Assembly (NCBI GenBank): GCA_021432635.1
Contig: MU270066.1
Location: 186,001-250,000 of the forward strand
Reading direction: 5' to 3'
DNA from: Thozetella sp. PMI_491
Taxonomy: Eukaryota; Ascomycota; Sordariomycetes; Chaetosphaeriales; Chaetosphaeriaceae
Length of the DNA stretch: 64,000 nucleotides
In this document: in pieces, positions 52,357 through 63,566 of the stretch
How positions within the stretch are numbered: the first letter of the stretch is position 1
Layout: each line of letters starts with the position of its first letter
Translations under genes and position numbers: made by a program
The notes under the pieces: model-generated
Told to the model about the DNA's origin: nothing
Databases searched by the model: none
What the model saw: only the letters and a program-made list of their open reading frames with translations

Positions 52357-53397
52357 CTAGTAATACGCACTCGTATCTACAGCTACAACTTTCGCCGGCT
52401 CGATCAGGGTCCCGTTCACCGGTCCATAGAGCCCACCGCATGTGGTGATATACAAGGTGCGACGGTCTTGTGGTGTCCTACCGAACTGTCCGGCGGTATC
52501 TCCTGCTATAGTCAGCTCTGTTGGCGATCCGAGAACCGTATCCGTCGTGCCATCTGCCCTGATGGCGATGAGCCGGCCGTCAGCGTTGGTCATGGCCCAG
52601 ACGGTCCCTTTATCGTCAATGATGAAGTCGTCCAATGCGATTGAGTCCAGCTTCGCCACAAGCTCCGCCTGGGCTCCCTTCACCGGCGACCCTTCCTCAT
52701 TGACACGCAGTCGGTAGATAGAGACGGCATTGGTGTTGGTCCAGTACAGATATCCGTTGTGCAGCTTGATGCCATTCACGCCGAACGGAAAGCTTGGTGC
52801 TGGGAGGCTAGCCTTCGTTTCTGGTATGTCGATTGCTATCTCGTACTTGCCGGTCTCAACGTCCACGCGGTACACTACTCCGTTGACCGAGTCAGCTGCC
52901 AAGATGGCCGGCCTGCCATGGTCCAAGTTTATGATGCCGTTGAGCAAGCCCGCTTCAGGAACCGAGGCGATTATGCGGCTGCTGGGGGTGCGGGAATCGC
53001 CGTACAGCTTAATCTCCTGAACCGTGGCCGATTGCGGCACCGGATTGCCGAATCCCTGATATTTGACGGCAACCACGACAAAGGTGTCGTCTGCGACTTC
53101 GGCAATTCCGGAAACTCCATCGGCGTCTTCGAATTCGTGCGCCAGAGACAGCTTTGGATCAGCGGTCCATGGCCGCTCGAGGAGGTATAGCGAGGGAGAC
53201 GGGACCGCCATGGTGATGAGGATGTCTCCGTTGCGTCGGACAGCAAGGTTCTCGAAGAAAGTACCATTCTCGCTCAGCTGGGCGAGGACGCGCCAGGGCA
53301 GCGGGAGCTTTCCCTTCTCAGGGCAGGTTGGCGCGGCCAGGGCGAGTGCCGCTAGTGCGGCGAGCCCAAGGTAGGTGCAAAGTCGGGTTCTATGCAT
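52357..53397 (-). CDS. Secreted SMP-30/gluconolactonase-like six-bladed beta-propeller
   Basis: An intronless 346-aa protein. It has a signal peptide (TYLGLAALAALALAAPTCPE) and then repeated propeller strands: LAVRRNGDILITMAVPS, GVSGIAEVADDTFVVVAV, GLLNGIINLDHGRPAILAADS, PFGVNGIKLHNGYLYWTNTN, DDFIIDDKGTVWAMTNADG and QFGRTPQDRRTLYITTCGGLY. The NGI and DDFIIDDKG motifs match SMP-30/LRE-like proteins, where such loops bind a divalent metal. Fungal relatives are often secreted and encoded beside biosynthetic or sugar-metabolism genes. Lactonase activity is possible but not shown by sequence alone. It lies next to the beta-galactosidase in the same orientation. Confidence 0.85.
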   Translation of the reverse strand: MHRTRLCTYLGLAALAALALAAPTCPEKGKLPLPWRVLAQLSENGTFFENLAVRRNGDILITMAVPSPSLYLLERPWTADPKLSLAHEFEDADGVSGIAEVADDTFVVVAVKYQGFGNPVPQSATVQEIKLYGDSRTPSSRIIASVPEAGLLNGIINLDHGRPAILAADSVNGVVYRVDVETGKYEIAIDIPETKASLPAPSFPFGVNGIKLHNGYLYWTNTNAVSIYRLRVNEEGSPVKGAQAELVAKLDSIALDDFIIDDKGTVWAMTNADGRLIAIRADGTTDTVLGSPTELTIAGDTAGQFGRTPQDRRTLYITTCGGLYGPVNGTLIEPAKVVAVDTSAYY

Positions 53398-55033
53398 GAT
53401 GGGCGTTTGCAGATTGCCAATTTAAATAGGGAACAGTGCAGGCAAGTGGCGTGTGTTGGCATCATCGTTACACACACTGAGGGGCAGCTTCCTTCTTTTA
53501 TATCCCAGAGTGTGCTCCGAATTAGGAAATCAATATGGTTCCTACGGCGTAGACGAAGATACGATGACAAATGCAGTAGATTCAGTTGCGTCCTAAGGTC
53601 TCGCTTCCATGTCGTGGAACGTAATGAAAGGGACCGTATCCAGAGAGGCAGCTAGCCTCCATCTCAATGGCTATCAATGGCCAGGGCAGGAACCGTCGCT
53701 GCATACTATTGATTCAGCCGTTCGGAGCATCCGCGGGGCCGCCCCGGCATTCAGATCCTCTCCACTGCCGTCGCTCCACTTCTGCCCGCGGGTTTCCACT
53801 AATGTCCGCCCCGGCCTGAAGGCCGGTAAGGTTCTTTTGTCCGCTGACCAACCTTGCGCCGCATCATCGAGAAGATTTTACATGAGTAGACGGTATCTAC
53901 GGCTCTAAGCTGATGAGCCTGAGCCACTAGGCTTGAAGAGGGCACAAACAACGTGCTGTAGCAACAAATGATGGTCCTTACCAACTAGGATAACAGTCAC
54001 TCTTCGAGTCATAATGCCCAAGCATGATTCTCCGTCTGCTTCTCGATTTTTGGTAAACCTCGTAGCTATATGATCCTAGGGTTTACGTTCGTCAAAGGGC
54101 TAGTAGAAGAATGATTGGCTGGCTTGCCTTAGCTACAACTTTGTTTCATCCTTCTCGCAGGCTCACCGAGCCGTGTCCGCAGACTCGGAGTGGCTGTATA
54201 TCGCCAATTTTACTGTATACCGACCTGATCGGAGCTAGCTGCGGCGTTTTGGTGGACTATAGGTGGTGTGAACTAGTATGATTCTTCCGGGACGATATGT
54301 TCAGCAGTAAAAAGAGCTAGCTGTCAAAACGCGTGTGGAAGCCGAGACAAGTGTAACCACGCGTCGCGTATTAACGGCGGCTACCATGAGTCCAAAACTC
54401 TAGGCAAACTGTGGTTATCCCTTGTGATACCTTGTGATATGGCCGCTAGGCTATGCGCGTGCCGGTGTCGTGGACGGCCAGCACGAGGATGACTTGGGCG
54501 TCGGTTTGCAGAAGACCCTGGCCATGTGCTAGCACGATGGGTTGGTTCGCGAGGTAGCCTGGCTGATACGCCGCGCAAGTCACCATGCTTGACAGGTTAA
54601 CTTCTTGATGGAGGCGGCCATGTTTGGGAGTCCACTGGATGAAGGAACATTGGCACGGAAACTGGATCGTGCGGACTAGTTTTCTCTGTCTTACTCATGA
54701 TAGTTGTGGGGAAACCCGAGTTGTTATTGCGAGCATGCGGCCAAGCACAATCGCAGAGGCTCTGTTAAATACTATGCACTATGGCTTGGCTTGGCTTGGC
54801 TCTCGGTCCCCATTTTGGTGGCGCAACTGTGATCGGGCAAGGCGTCCCAGACGATTGGCTGATCCAAAGAGGGCTCGGTGAAAAGTGCACTTCTCCTCTG
54901 TCCAGCCTAACAGCCCACTCTGGGCTGCCTCCTCACAATTGTGCTGGCATGGATTTTACCAATTTTCCTACGATCTCGTACACAGCGACACTATAGTCTA
55001 TTGAGTCTACTGTCGCTAGCCTCGCGAGTGACA
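53398..55033. other. Divergent promoter region (1.6 kb)
   Basis: Spacer between the propeller gene and the caspase-like gene. No supported gene. An in-frame extension of the caspase-like gene reaches back to 54941 but adds a hydrophobic, unconserved stretch without benefit. Confidence 0.45.
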
Positions 55034-58000
55034 ATGGCATCGACGAGCGCAGACGAGCATCCCGCTCTTGTTTCGCGGCCAGCCGACAAAATTGAAGAGG
55101 TCCCAATTGACCGCCAGGAGCGGCACTCCCTTTTTGACCAAGAAAATCCCGATTTCATCACACTAGGTGCCAGAACCCATGACGTCGGCAGTGCTAATGG
55201 CTACATCGAGGATGTCGCGCAATTGGCCGAGAAGTTGCTCACGGCAGCAAGGAAAGTATGGCCTACACGGAATCGGAGCAGGTACAAAGACGTCAGAGTC
55301 CTGCTTCTGCACTGGGATGAAGATGATCTTGGCGTGAAGGAAGAGGTCAGGGACCTCGAAGCAACTTTCCGGGAGCTTTATCACTACCACACCGAGTCTT
55401 GGCAGATTCGCTCCGAAAAGCCTGATCGAGAGCTGAAGAAGAAGATCCTTCAGTTTGTCGAAGAGTATGAGAGCGAAGACACATTGTTGATTGTGTATTA
55501 TGCCGGCCATGCCCGCCCGAATTCCATGCCTGGTGAAGCACCTGACTGGGTATCGTAAGCCCATCTCGCCAGAGCCTCCCACCTGAACCGCCAACTAACT
55601 CACGTCAAGTCGCCGTAAGAATGCAACAGTCGTTCATCCGGGAGGTGTCCAATCCATACTGGAAGAGTGCGACTCGGATGTCCTCCTCCTGTACGACTGC
55701 TGCCATGCTGTACATCCCAGCGGTAATACGTCAAAACAGACTAGTGGAAGTATCACAGAAGTGGTTGCCGCTTGCGGCTTCGAAGCCGTTGCCGCGGAAG
55801 TCGGCGGCCACTCTTTTACGAGCAATCTTACAGAAGTCCTGGCGGAAGCCTTGGTCCACCACTCGTCTCAAGACCGGCCCTTCAAGGTGGTCGATCTCCA
55901 CACCCAACTCATCAGCCGGCTACAGAGCCATAAATTGTCTCGCCAGCGAGACTCTGCCGGCAAACCACTTCTGGACCACAATTCTAAGCCGGTCTTTGAG
56001 CCTCTACGTCGTCGAACCCCGATCCACTACTGGCTATCGTCAAACGACCGTAGTATCATCCTGGAACCTCTCGAGACAGACCTAAATTCAAGTGGAGACA
56101 CAAGTTCTCAAGCAGATTCGGATACGGATGCATCGGATGCTTTATCTAATCCCTTAGGCGACTTAAACAGTGATAGTACCACCACGTCAATATCCAGCAG
56201 TGATGTGTCGCCCCCAAGCTCCGCCCCATCCGCCACTGCATCATACCCCATGGTGGTAGTCTCGGTACGGCTCGCCTCGGATGAGTTTGAGATCGCTGGG
56301 TGGCTTGAATGGCTGCGAGGAGCTCCAAAGGAAGCCGTGAGCCTTGTTGATATACAAGGCATTTACGGTAGTTTTTCCACGACAGTCCTCCTCAGCATGC
56401 CGGTTGCATTGTGGGATACTCTGGAAGATTCTACCGCAATTACCTTTATGGATTTTGTCACCAGCGGCAATCGACATCAAGAGATTTTAAGTCGGCTGTC
56501 TGACGTGGAGGTCGCAGCGAATGGTCACCACAAAACTCTCCCAGAGACAAGAAACTGGCTGCCTATTACCTTGGGCCTAGTTTACGAATTTTCGATACTA
56601 GCGCAACAATGTATGACGCGAACGATGGGTCTCGTCTACTATGCATGTTGGTTTCTCTCGGCTTTCATCACAACAAGCAGGGCGCAGAATGAGTGCAAAG
56701 GGAAGCCACCATCGAGCACAGGAAATAAAGTGTTATCGAGTACCGCTTCATTTGTTAAATTGCTCTTCTTGTCTTTGGCAGTTTGTGCTGGACTTTCTAC
56801 AGCACTGAACAATGCCTATTTAGAGACAGTTGCGATCACATTTTTGACGAGCTTAGTTGGATTCGCTATTGCCTACGGATATTGTACCCTTAACGTGATC
56901 ACCGATCCATACGACTTCATTTTCACTTTGAGCCAGCACCATTCTTATTTTGCCAAAGCCGTCTCCGTCAAATATCCACGCAAAATGAGGTCTATCGCTA
57001 TTCCCCAAGGGATTTTGTACAATCTGACACGGTTGTCATGCATAGTTTTGAGGTATTCATTGTGAGAGTTTCACATTCAAGGCCAGCCACTGACGATGGG
57101 CGCTCCTAGTGCGTTGTTGCTTTACTCAATAGCTGTAATGCAAGATCATCGCCGTAAGTGTTGAATCTAGTCATCTCCTGTCTTCAAAGTAATATTGCTC
57201 CTGCTAATCTAGTGACGGAACTAGCGACACGGGTCAAAACCGGCAGCTTCTGGTCCTATTCTTCTGAAACACAACACGAAGTGTTTTCCGGGTTGGTTCC
57301 CATCAACTCTAGTGCACTGCAAATGGTTTCAGTGGCTCGCCTTTGCAAATTCTTTATGGATTGGACGCCAAACCTCCTTTCTAAGAGCGAATATGCTATA
57401 GATTTCTCACTAGATCGCGGGTACGACCGGGGCCATGGAGCGTTCCTTCTGCCAGGAGGACTGAGGGAAAGCCGCCTTCATGCCTCTGTTCTAAATCAGC
57501 CCCTCTCTAGCTTCTACGCATTCGAGACAGCCAAGGCTGTGCGGATTGAGAGCGCCCCCGCGACAGTGCTCGTTTTCGAGCCTCTTGAAGACAACTTTTT
57601 CTTCGACGTGGAGGAAGATTGCCAGTTTGGTGGAAAGGGCATCGGTGATTCACTTCAGATTTGTGTTCGGCAGCTGGGTACATCAATCGCGGCTGGTAAG
57701 GTTCCCTCTTTGGTTGGAAGTCAGTTGCACTGGTATGCTAATCACGCAACAGGTTTGGCGACTTGCCCCGAGCATATCGCTCACAGGCAAGCATGCAACG
57801 AAGATACTCATTGGATATCAGGCTTTATCCCATGGTCAACTAAAATGAGCACCTACCGACAACTCACCGAAACAACGTATCATGGGACGAACGCCTCGAT
57901 TCTCAGTACGCGACCAGTGAATCCGCCCGAGCTTATCTTCACCAATGCCGAAGAATACAAGGCGCTCCTGAAACAAATACTAGTCCCAGAAACGTCGGCA

Positions 58001-58490
58001 AATTACGCTGATAGAGTGGCTATCAATGCGCTTGCCTACTCCTTGATTTGGCTGCACCGAACGCGTGACATGTCGTTTCCGGAAGATAGGCACTTATGGA
58101 ATTTCCTTGCAGTCCCACAACAATTCACGGCGACAACGATAATGTACGCCAACACCACGTTGGCTGAAAATGACTCCGAGTTATTGCTTGCTACGTTTCC
58201 TATGCCGGATGATGCGATAACAACTGCCACAATCATGGACGCCAATAAATGGCATACACAACGTTCACTTTGGGGTGACATGACAATTCTGATAGCATGG
58301 ATTTATGCTACTCTTGGCCTTCATTTGATTATACATGGTGTGTATCACACCTACGTAGAGTACAAGTTGAGCTGGCCTCCGACACAATCGTCAACAGGTA
58401 AGCACTGTTTGGTGCACCCAGTCTGATATCATCTCGGTGGCGTTCTAACCTCACACAGATTATTATGGGCACAAGATTAAAATCAGTTGA
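55034..58490 (+). CDS. Caspase-like (peptidase C14) protein fused to a multi-helix membrane region
   Basis: My model has exons 55034-55554, 55610-57052, 57110-57153, 57213-58397 and 58459-58490, in frame for 1074 aa. All introns are 55-61 nt with GT-AG ends. The caspase-like domain spans about 45-270: VLLLHWDEDDLGVKEEV, LLIVYYAGHARP (His159) and VLLLYDCCHAV (Cys205 in the metacaspase position). A Ser/Asp/Thr-rich linker (about 320-400) follows. Hydrophobic helices lie near 512-528, 554-572, 580-600 and 646-664, with a last one near 1025-1047. A long predicted extramembrane domain lies between helices 4 and 5. The third exon joins LTRLSCIVL to SALLLYSIAVM, making one continuous helix. Without that splice the frame stops at 57065, and a second gene would have to start only 30 bp on. 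Two adjacent genes remain possible. Function unknown. Confidence 0.68.
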
Positions 58491-58795
58491 CTTTGAGGCC
58501 ACAACTCCCTGTAAGAGGGGTTCAAGGGTTATAGGAAACAAGCGTTAGGAGAGAGATCGGAGTTAGTTAGATTTCTTCAGTGAATCATTGCTAGATATAC
58601 AAGTCGGCTTTTGTATTGCCCATATATACCCTGCCATTGGCGTCATCTCAAGCGTAACTCCCAACGCCCTATGTCCCATAACCACCATCCCCTTTCGGGA
58701 CATGCCCTTCGTCCCCACTCCTTTTCTTCCGGCTCTGCTGGCAATTAGTATAGCAAAACGAGTAGTATAATAGCTAGTTACGTGTCAGCCGCCGA
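58491..58795. other. Convergent 3' region
   Basis: 305 bp between the stops of the caspase-like and zinc-cluster genes, probably 3' UTRs. No gene seen. Confidence 0.45.
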
Positions 58796-60584
58796 TTAGA
58801 TAGCACCGAAGTCCTCAATCGCCGGATGAACCACATCCTTGGCGAGATTCGATATTTCGTCCAGCACCTCCAGACCCTCGTCCGACTCCATCCACACCAA
58901 TTTCGCGAGTATCTCCTCGGCAATGCTCTCCGTCATGGGTACCTTGCTCGTAGACCATTTCTCGAGCATCCGCGCCGACCAATCCCTCAGGTCGAAAAGT
59001 TCCTTGGAGATGGTCGGCCCCCAGGGCTGCGTGTCGGCAAACCAATCCACTGTTCCCACCGTGAGCGCGAACACGCCGAGTCCCTGTATTACCGGGCTGC
59101 CGTCATCAATGTCAAAAAAATGATCTCCTGGCGGGGAGGAGGGACTGTCCCCCGCTTTTATTCCGGATTCACGCGCCGCACGTAGTTTCGCGGCGAGCCA
59201 TTGCAGAATCGGCCCGTCGGTGCGGCTGACCTCGGCGGGACTGCCGGTGACCAAGGGGGCCTTTAAGAACTCGTTTGCAAGCTGCGTGTAAATAGAGGGC
59301 ACGCGCGGGTGCAAGTACTCGTCGTAGACATGCGTCTTCGACGGTGGGAGAAGCTTCCTGTCCTCTGCGGAAAGTCCAACACGCCCTCTTTTTACCATGA
59401 AGATGATGAAAAGTGCCCTACAATGTCGGTGGTCAGCACTTCGGTGATCGAACCTGTACCCCACGGAAACGGGCCGGAGCGAGGCGGCACCTACATCATC
59501 ATGATTTGCTTTATCATGGTATCGTAGAACCTCCAATTCCGCTGCGACTTGCTCCGAGCCTCCAGCAGGGCCAAGACGCCCTTGAGGTGGGCATTGGCGC
59601 CGGCATCTTCATACGCAGCAGTCTAAAGAGCAGCGTCAGAACGGAGCTGCCACATTTTTTTGGCGGGCTCGGGTCCTGGGTGGGGGCGGGGAAGAACGGG
59701 AAGATCGCTTACATCTGACAAGATCATCGTGGAAATAATGCTAATGCACGCGACGGATACCGCGGCTGGGCTGGCGGCGAGCTGGCCTTTTACCCACTTC
59801 AAAAGTGCTTCTCTATGGGATAGAAAAGTTTCTTGAAGCTTGTCTCCGGTGACGAGAGCGTAGTTTGAAGCTGCAAGACAGAGCGTGAGCTCGAAGAAGG
59901 TGGAGTCCGTCTCGGCCATGCCAAGGCTAAAGTTGACAGCAGGCGAGTTAGAGTTAGGCTGGTATTACACAAGTTCTGCAGGCGCAGGGTATCTTGGTCG
60001 CGCTGACTCACCTCGAGGTGAAAGGTCGCATGCCCTTGGCTGCAGTGCTAGCAAGCAACGTCCGATTTAGCAGGACTATTGGTCAGAGCGTGATCAACAT
60101 CGGGACCCGAGGCGAGCGAGGAGGGCAAGTGGTGGCGGGCGACCTACAGTAATGAAAAGCTTCCGGGGAGCGGCGCGTCGTTGTCAATTGGACGCAGTAA
60201 TACGGGTTAGCCGACACGGCGGGCAGCAGGCGAGGCTGGCTCGACCTGTCCGCCCCTGCCGTACGTGCAGCCGATGGCCTGTTGGCGACCCAGCGAACAT
60301 ATCGGCATTCGTTACCACGCACGAGGCATGCATGGCTGTTCGGCGACCCGGTCAGCTGAAGGGTACGGGCGGAGTGCCGCTTGGGTGGTGGTGGAAACCA
60401 CGATGGCAGACAGGGTTAACAGCCAAGAGAGCCTCAGGTCCAGGCTAGCTCCAGCGGCGACCTACCAGACGGGCTTTCCCTCGTCGCACTTGACACGCCT
60501 CTGCTTACAAGTCGTGCATCCGTTGCGGCTCTTGCTGTGAAGAGCACGCTGTCTCGGCCACTCTGTCTGTGTAACGGGAGCCAT
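58796..60584 (-). CDS. Zn2Cys6 transcription factor, 444 aa (Fungal_trans_2-like C-terminus)
   Basis: Six exons (60584-60466, 60335-60148, 60075-60012, 59926-59713, 59622-59495, 59417-58796) join in frame. Introns are 72-130 nt. The cluster is split by intron 1: NGCTTCKQRRVKCDEGKPV, then CHACLVRGNEC, giving Cys23, 26, 33, 40, 43 and 50 (CX2CX6CX6CX2CX6C). The spliced middle reads FHYFLLNRTLLAS and TFFELTLCLAASNYALVTG. It ends with ANAHLKGVLALLEARS, HVYDEYLHPRVPSIYTQLAN and VHPAIEDFGAI. This order fits the PF11951-type (Fungal_trans_2) regulators, which are shorter than the classical group. Exon 2 to exon 4 borders are the least certain. It converges on the caspase-like gene. Confidence 0.82.
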
Positions 60585-61971
60585 GTATCCAGCGCAGCAC
60601 GGGAGGTTGAGATCGCATAGGAGATGAAGGGTAAGGTGTAGGCGTGTCGATGTCTCGTGGGCGGCTTGCCATGGCTCCCAGGGACGGCGCGAGCGCTGTG
60701 TTTGAATACGAAAGCCACTTACATATTTCCCCAATCATGCGTTGAAGCAGGCCCACCTATCACCATATACTGCCCGTCATTGGTCAACCGGGCATCCCAG
60801 CTACGTGCTTAGCCAATGCCCCCTTGCCGTTTGGGGTAAAAAAATGCCGAAACTACCACGGCAAGATCGCCTGGTTCGCCTGGATTAATATCTTGCCCCA
60901 CCCAGTTATTATGTACTACCTAGTAGAAAGCCCCTTTTGATAAGTGGCTCTCTCCAGCGGTCTTTGGGATAAAAATGCGAGGTGGACTTTTTTTTCCTAA
61001 TTTTTTATTTTTTTTGCCGTCAGTTGCCTACAAATGCGAACTTCGCATTCTCCCCTCCCTGTGACTCGAGGGCATTTTCTCGGGCCATTTGTAATGCTTC
61101 CTGTTTCACCCGAGTTTGTGCATCGAAAATAGGGAATCTTATACGAGGGATTCCGTGGGAATCAGGTCCGCGTTCCCCATTTAACACTAGTCGCCGTTAC
61201 ATTGGTACACTAATTAAGCCTAAAGTTTAGGAGCAAACCCTCCGTTGTTGTTGTTGATAGTCTGGGCATTTTACACCTCTGTTTGCTTTAAATAAATGGC
61301 CGTTGCGTCTAAACTGGTCGCAGCTTATGATATATTTACTAGAAATGGTAGCTGCGTAGGACACGAGCGATGTGAAGGAGCCATTGGGCATCAAAGAAGC
61401 TTATTCGGACAATGCCAGTGCTGCTCCCAAACTGGTTGGATTATAAACAGCGACCTGTAAGTTCGGCCTAAGCTAAGGTTAGCTCTTGTGTTGACTTATA
61501 TATATCTCGCTACACAAACAGGGTCTGGGAGCGGGCGTAAGGAGTTACAAGCGGGATAAGGCACGTGAGCTGCAGACACCGTGAAAACGTCCCAAGACAA
61601 CTTCTCATACTGTGCATTGAGAGGAATAAACCTCTCCTTAGGCTTTATTGTTACGTAGAAAAAGCAAGTGGGCATTCAAAGGTCCGAGATACAGATAGGT
61701 ATAGCCCCATAGTGTTTAACTTATCCGGTGGTTGAGGGGTAGCCTTCTAAAGGATTCGCTGACTCCGACCTAATCAGCACGCCTCGGTTCCTAAGCGAGA
61801 GAACGGCCGACCTAGATAATCTCAGATTATTTTAAACACTGCAGTCGTCCAATTCAAGATCTACACACTGCGGTAGCTAGTCGAGCAACTCCCGCGCCGG
61901 TTTCTTGGGCTGGTGGCACAGGTTCCTATGTGGCGCAGAGCAATTTTCTTTATAAAGTAACCCAACGGGGT
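60585..61971. other. Intergenic spacer (1.4 kb)
   Basis: Promoter of the zinc-cluster gene on its left end. A poly-T-rich patch lies near 60985-61015. I see no gene in the remaining AT-leaning sequence. Confidence 0.45.
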
Positions 61972-62904
61972 CTATTTCCTCCGAATCTTCTCCCCCATAG
62001 CGACGTTTCCCTTGTTTGTCCGCCCATTCAACTTGAGATGCCACAGCCTCAACGCTGTCAAGATGGCCATTAGCCTCCAGCGGTCCCCTAGAACGCCGGA
62101 GGCCCCGCTACCAACAAACCGGAGGGTAAAGAGCTGCTTCCAGCTTGTAAACATGCTCTTCCACGACAGCACAGCGACGGCTTCGTTGACGCCACTCGCC
62201 GCTGGAGAGGACGACGTGGCATGGCCACTGCTGCTACTAGCCTCCATTGTCATAGTCTGAGGCCCGCATTGGATCCACTCGAGCCTGAATCCACCCGCCT
62301 TCACCTCGTTGTCTGCCCCTTTCGGAACCTTGATCCATTCAAACTGCTCACGACGCATCTTTTCACCCTCTCCAACCTCGATGGAGAAGAGAAATGACAC
62401 AGAGTCGCCGCTCGTACGGCCACGCATCCGTTCCGTGACTAGAGTCTGAGGGCCACCCGTTGCACGCACCGGTGGCATCAAAATGATGCTCTCGAGATTG
62501 AATGTATACGCCCTAGCAGCAAGTTGCGATTCGTCACCTGCGGCACCGAGAATGGCGTCCTTGGTGTTCGTACCATCATGGAGAAGAATTCCAGGCTTCG
62601 TTCCAAGAGGGGACTTGCCGCCGTAGCCCGTGTGAACCTCGGCGCTGGCCAGGCGTTCAGTGTCACTCGCTCCGCAGATGTGGAAAGATTTGACTTGGCC
62701 CCACTGGACAAAGGCAGTAATGACGGGTGGGAATGATCGGTAAGCCAAAGATTCTGCCTCAATGGTCGGGGGTGTCTGATCATCGTATGGGGGAGGGGTC
62801 TGGGGCTCCCAAGAATGAGCCGCCGGCGGCTCGGCGGCATAGGTGGGCAAGGCCAGGTCATTGCCACCCTGGATCAGAGGGTTTTTTCTGCCTTGGCTGT
62901 CCAT
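61972..62904 (-). CDS. Hypothetical fungal protein, 310 aa
   Basis: A single exon from the ATG at 62904. The N-terminus is proline-rich (EPQTPPPYDDQTPPTIE), including a PPxY-type motif (PPPY) that could bind a WW domain such as that of a Nedd4-family ubiquitin ligase. The core is beta-rich and soluble: QVKSFHICGASDTERL, GILLHDGTNTKDAILGAA, NLESIILMPP, FLFSIEVGEGEKMRREQFEW and GFRLEWIQCGP. A Ser-rich insert follows, then a hydrophobic/tryptophan-rich tail. The pattern resembles a fungal-only family of uncharacterised cytosolic proteins. I cannot name a function. Confidence 0.7.
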   Translation of the reverse strand: MDSQGRKNPLIQGGNDLALPTYAAEPPAAHSWEPQTPPPYDDQTPPTIEAESLAYRSFPPVITAFVQWGQVKSFHICGASDTERLASAEVHTGYGGKSPLGTKPGILLHDGTNTKDAILGAAGDESQLAARAYTFNLESIILMPPVRATGGPQTLVTERMRGRTSGDSVSFLFSIEVGEGEKMRREQFEWIKVPKGADNEVKAGGFRLEWIQCGPQTMTMEASSSSGHATSSSPAASGVNEAVAVLSWKSMFTSWKQLFTLRFVGSGASGVLGDRWRLMAILTALRLWHLKLNGRTNKGNVAMGEKIRRK

Positions 62905-63566
62905 CGTGATGTTGGTTTCAAGTTTAGATGCTTAGGTACTGAAAGCTCTGACCAAGAGATCCCGGTGAGGATTGGGGCCCAGGGGAACTTTGCTAGCTAA
63001 CTAGATTATAAAAGCGAGGCGCAGAAGCAAAGGGAAGCCGTACTGACGTCATTCGACCTGTCACCTGAAAGGATGAGGGGTGTTGGTAATACGTGGCTAA
63101 TTGATGCGATATGTGTGTTACCTGTTGGTAGATCAGTCGTTGAGTGATGGCACCATAACATGCATGGAATCTCGGTTCCTTCGATGCTTGTTTGGCTAAG
63201 CTTTTTCCAACCGGCCCGCTTCCGCGCAGATCCGGTCAATCGGTTCTTCCACGCCGCCACGTTAATTGGCTCTGTTGCATCCTATCATTACCTATGCACA
63301 CCTGACAAAGCGTTACGCCTAGGAACTTTCGTGGATCAAGGTGTATCGCTGAGATCCTTCATAGTGGCTGCTTACCCTCGCGTGTTTTAGTCAGTCTCTA
63401 TACCTGGCGATTGGCTCGCTTTTCAGTGGAACAGGATGCACGATTCTGCAGGACTTTGCACGTCCCTGCTGCGTACGACATTGACCCGGTATGAGAGGAA
63501 GACCACACACATCCTGGGTAGATCGATATATAAAGCTATATTAAGGAGACTATACCGATTGCAACA
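62905..63566. other. Intergenic spacer (662 bp)
   Basis: Lies between the start of the hypothetical gene and the stop of the acyltransferase. A minus-strand open frame (63260-63006) lacks an ATG start and recognisable features. Confidence 0.4.

Noticed and set aside
57096-58490. A separate 424-aa gene beginning at the ATG at 57096
   Set aside because: Possible, but it would start 30 bp after a same-strand stop. The alternative 57-nt intron makes one continuous membrane helix and one frame, so I kept the fused model and flagged the doubt.
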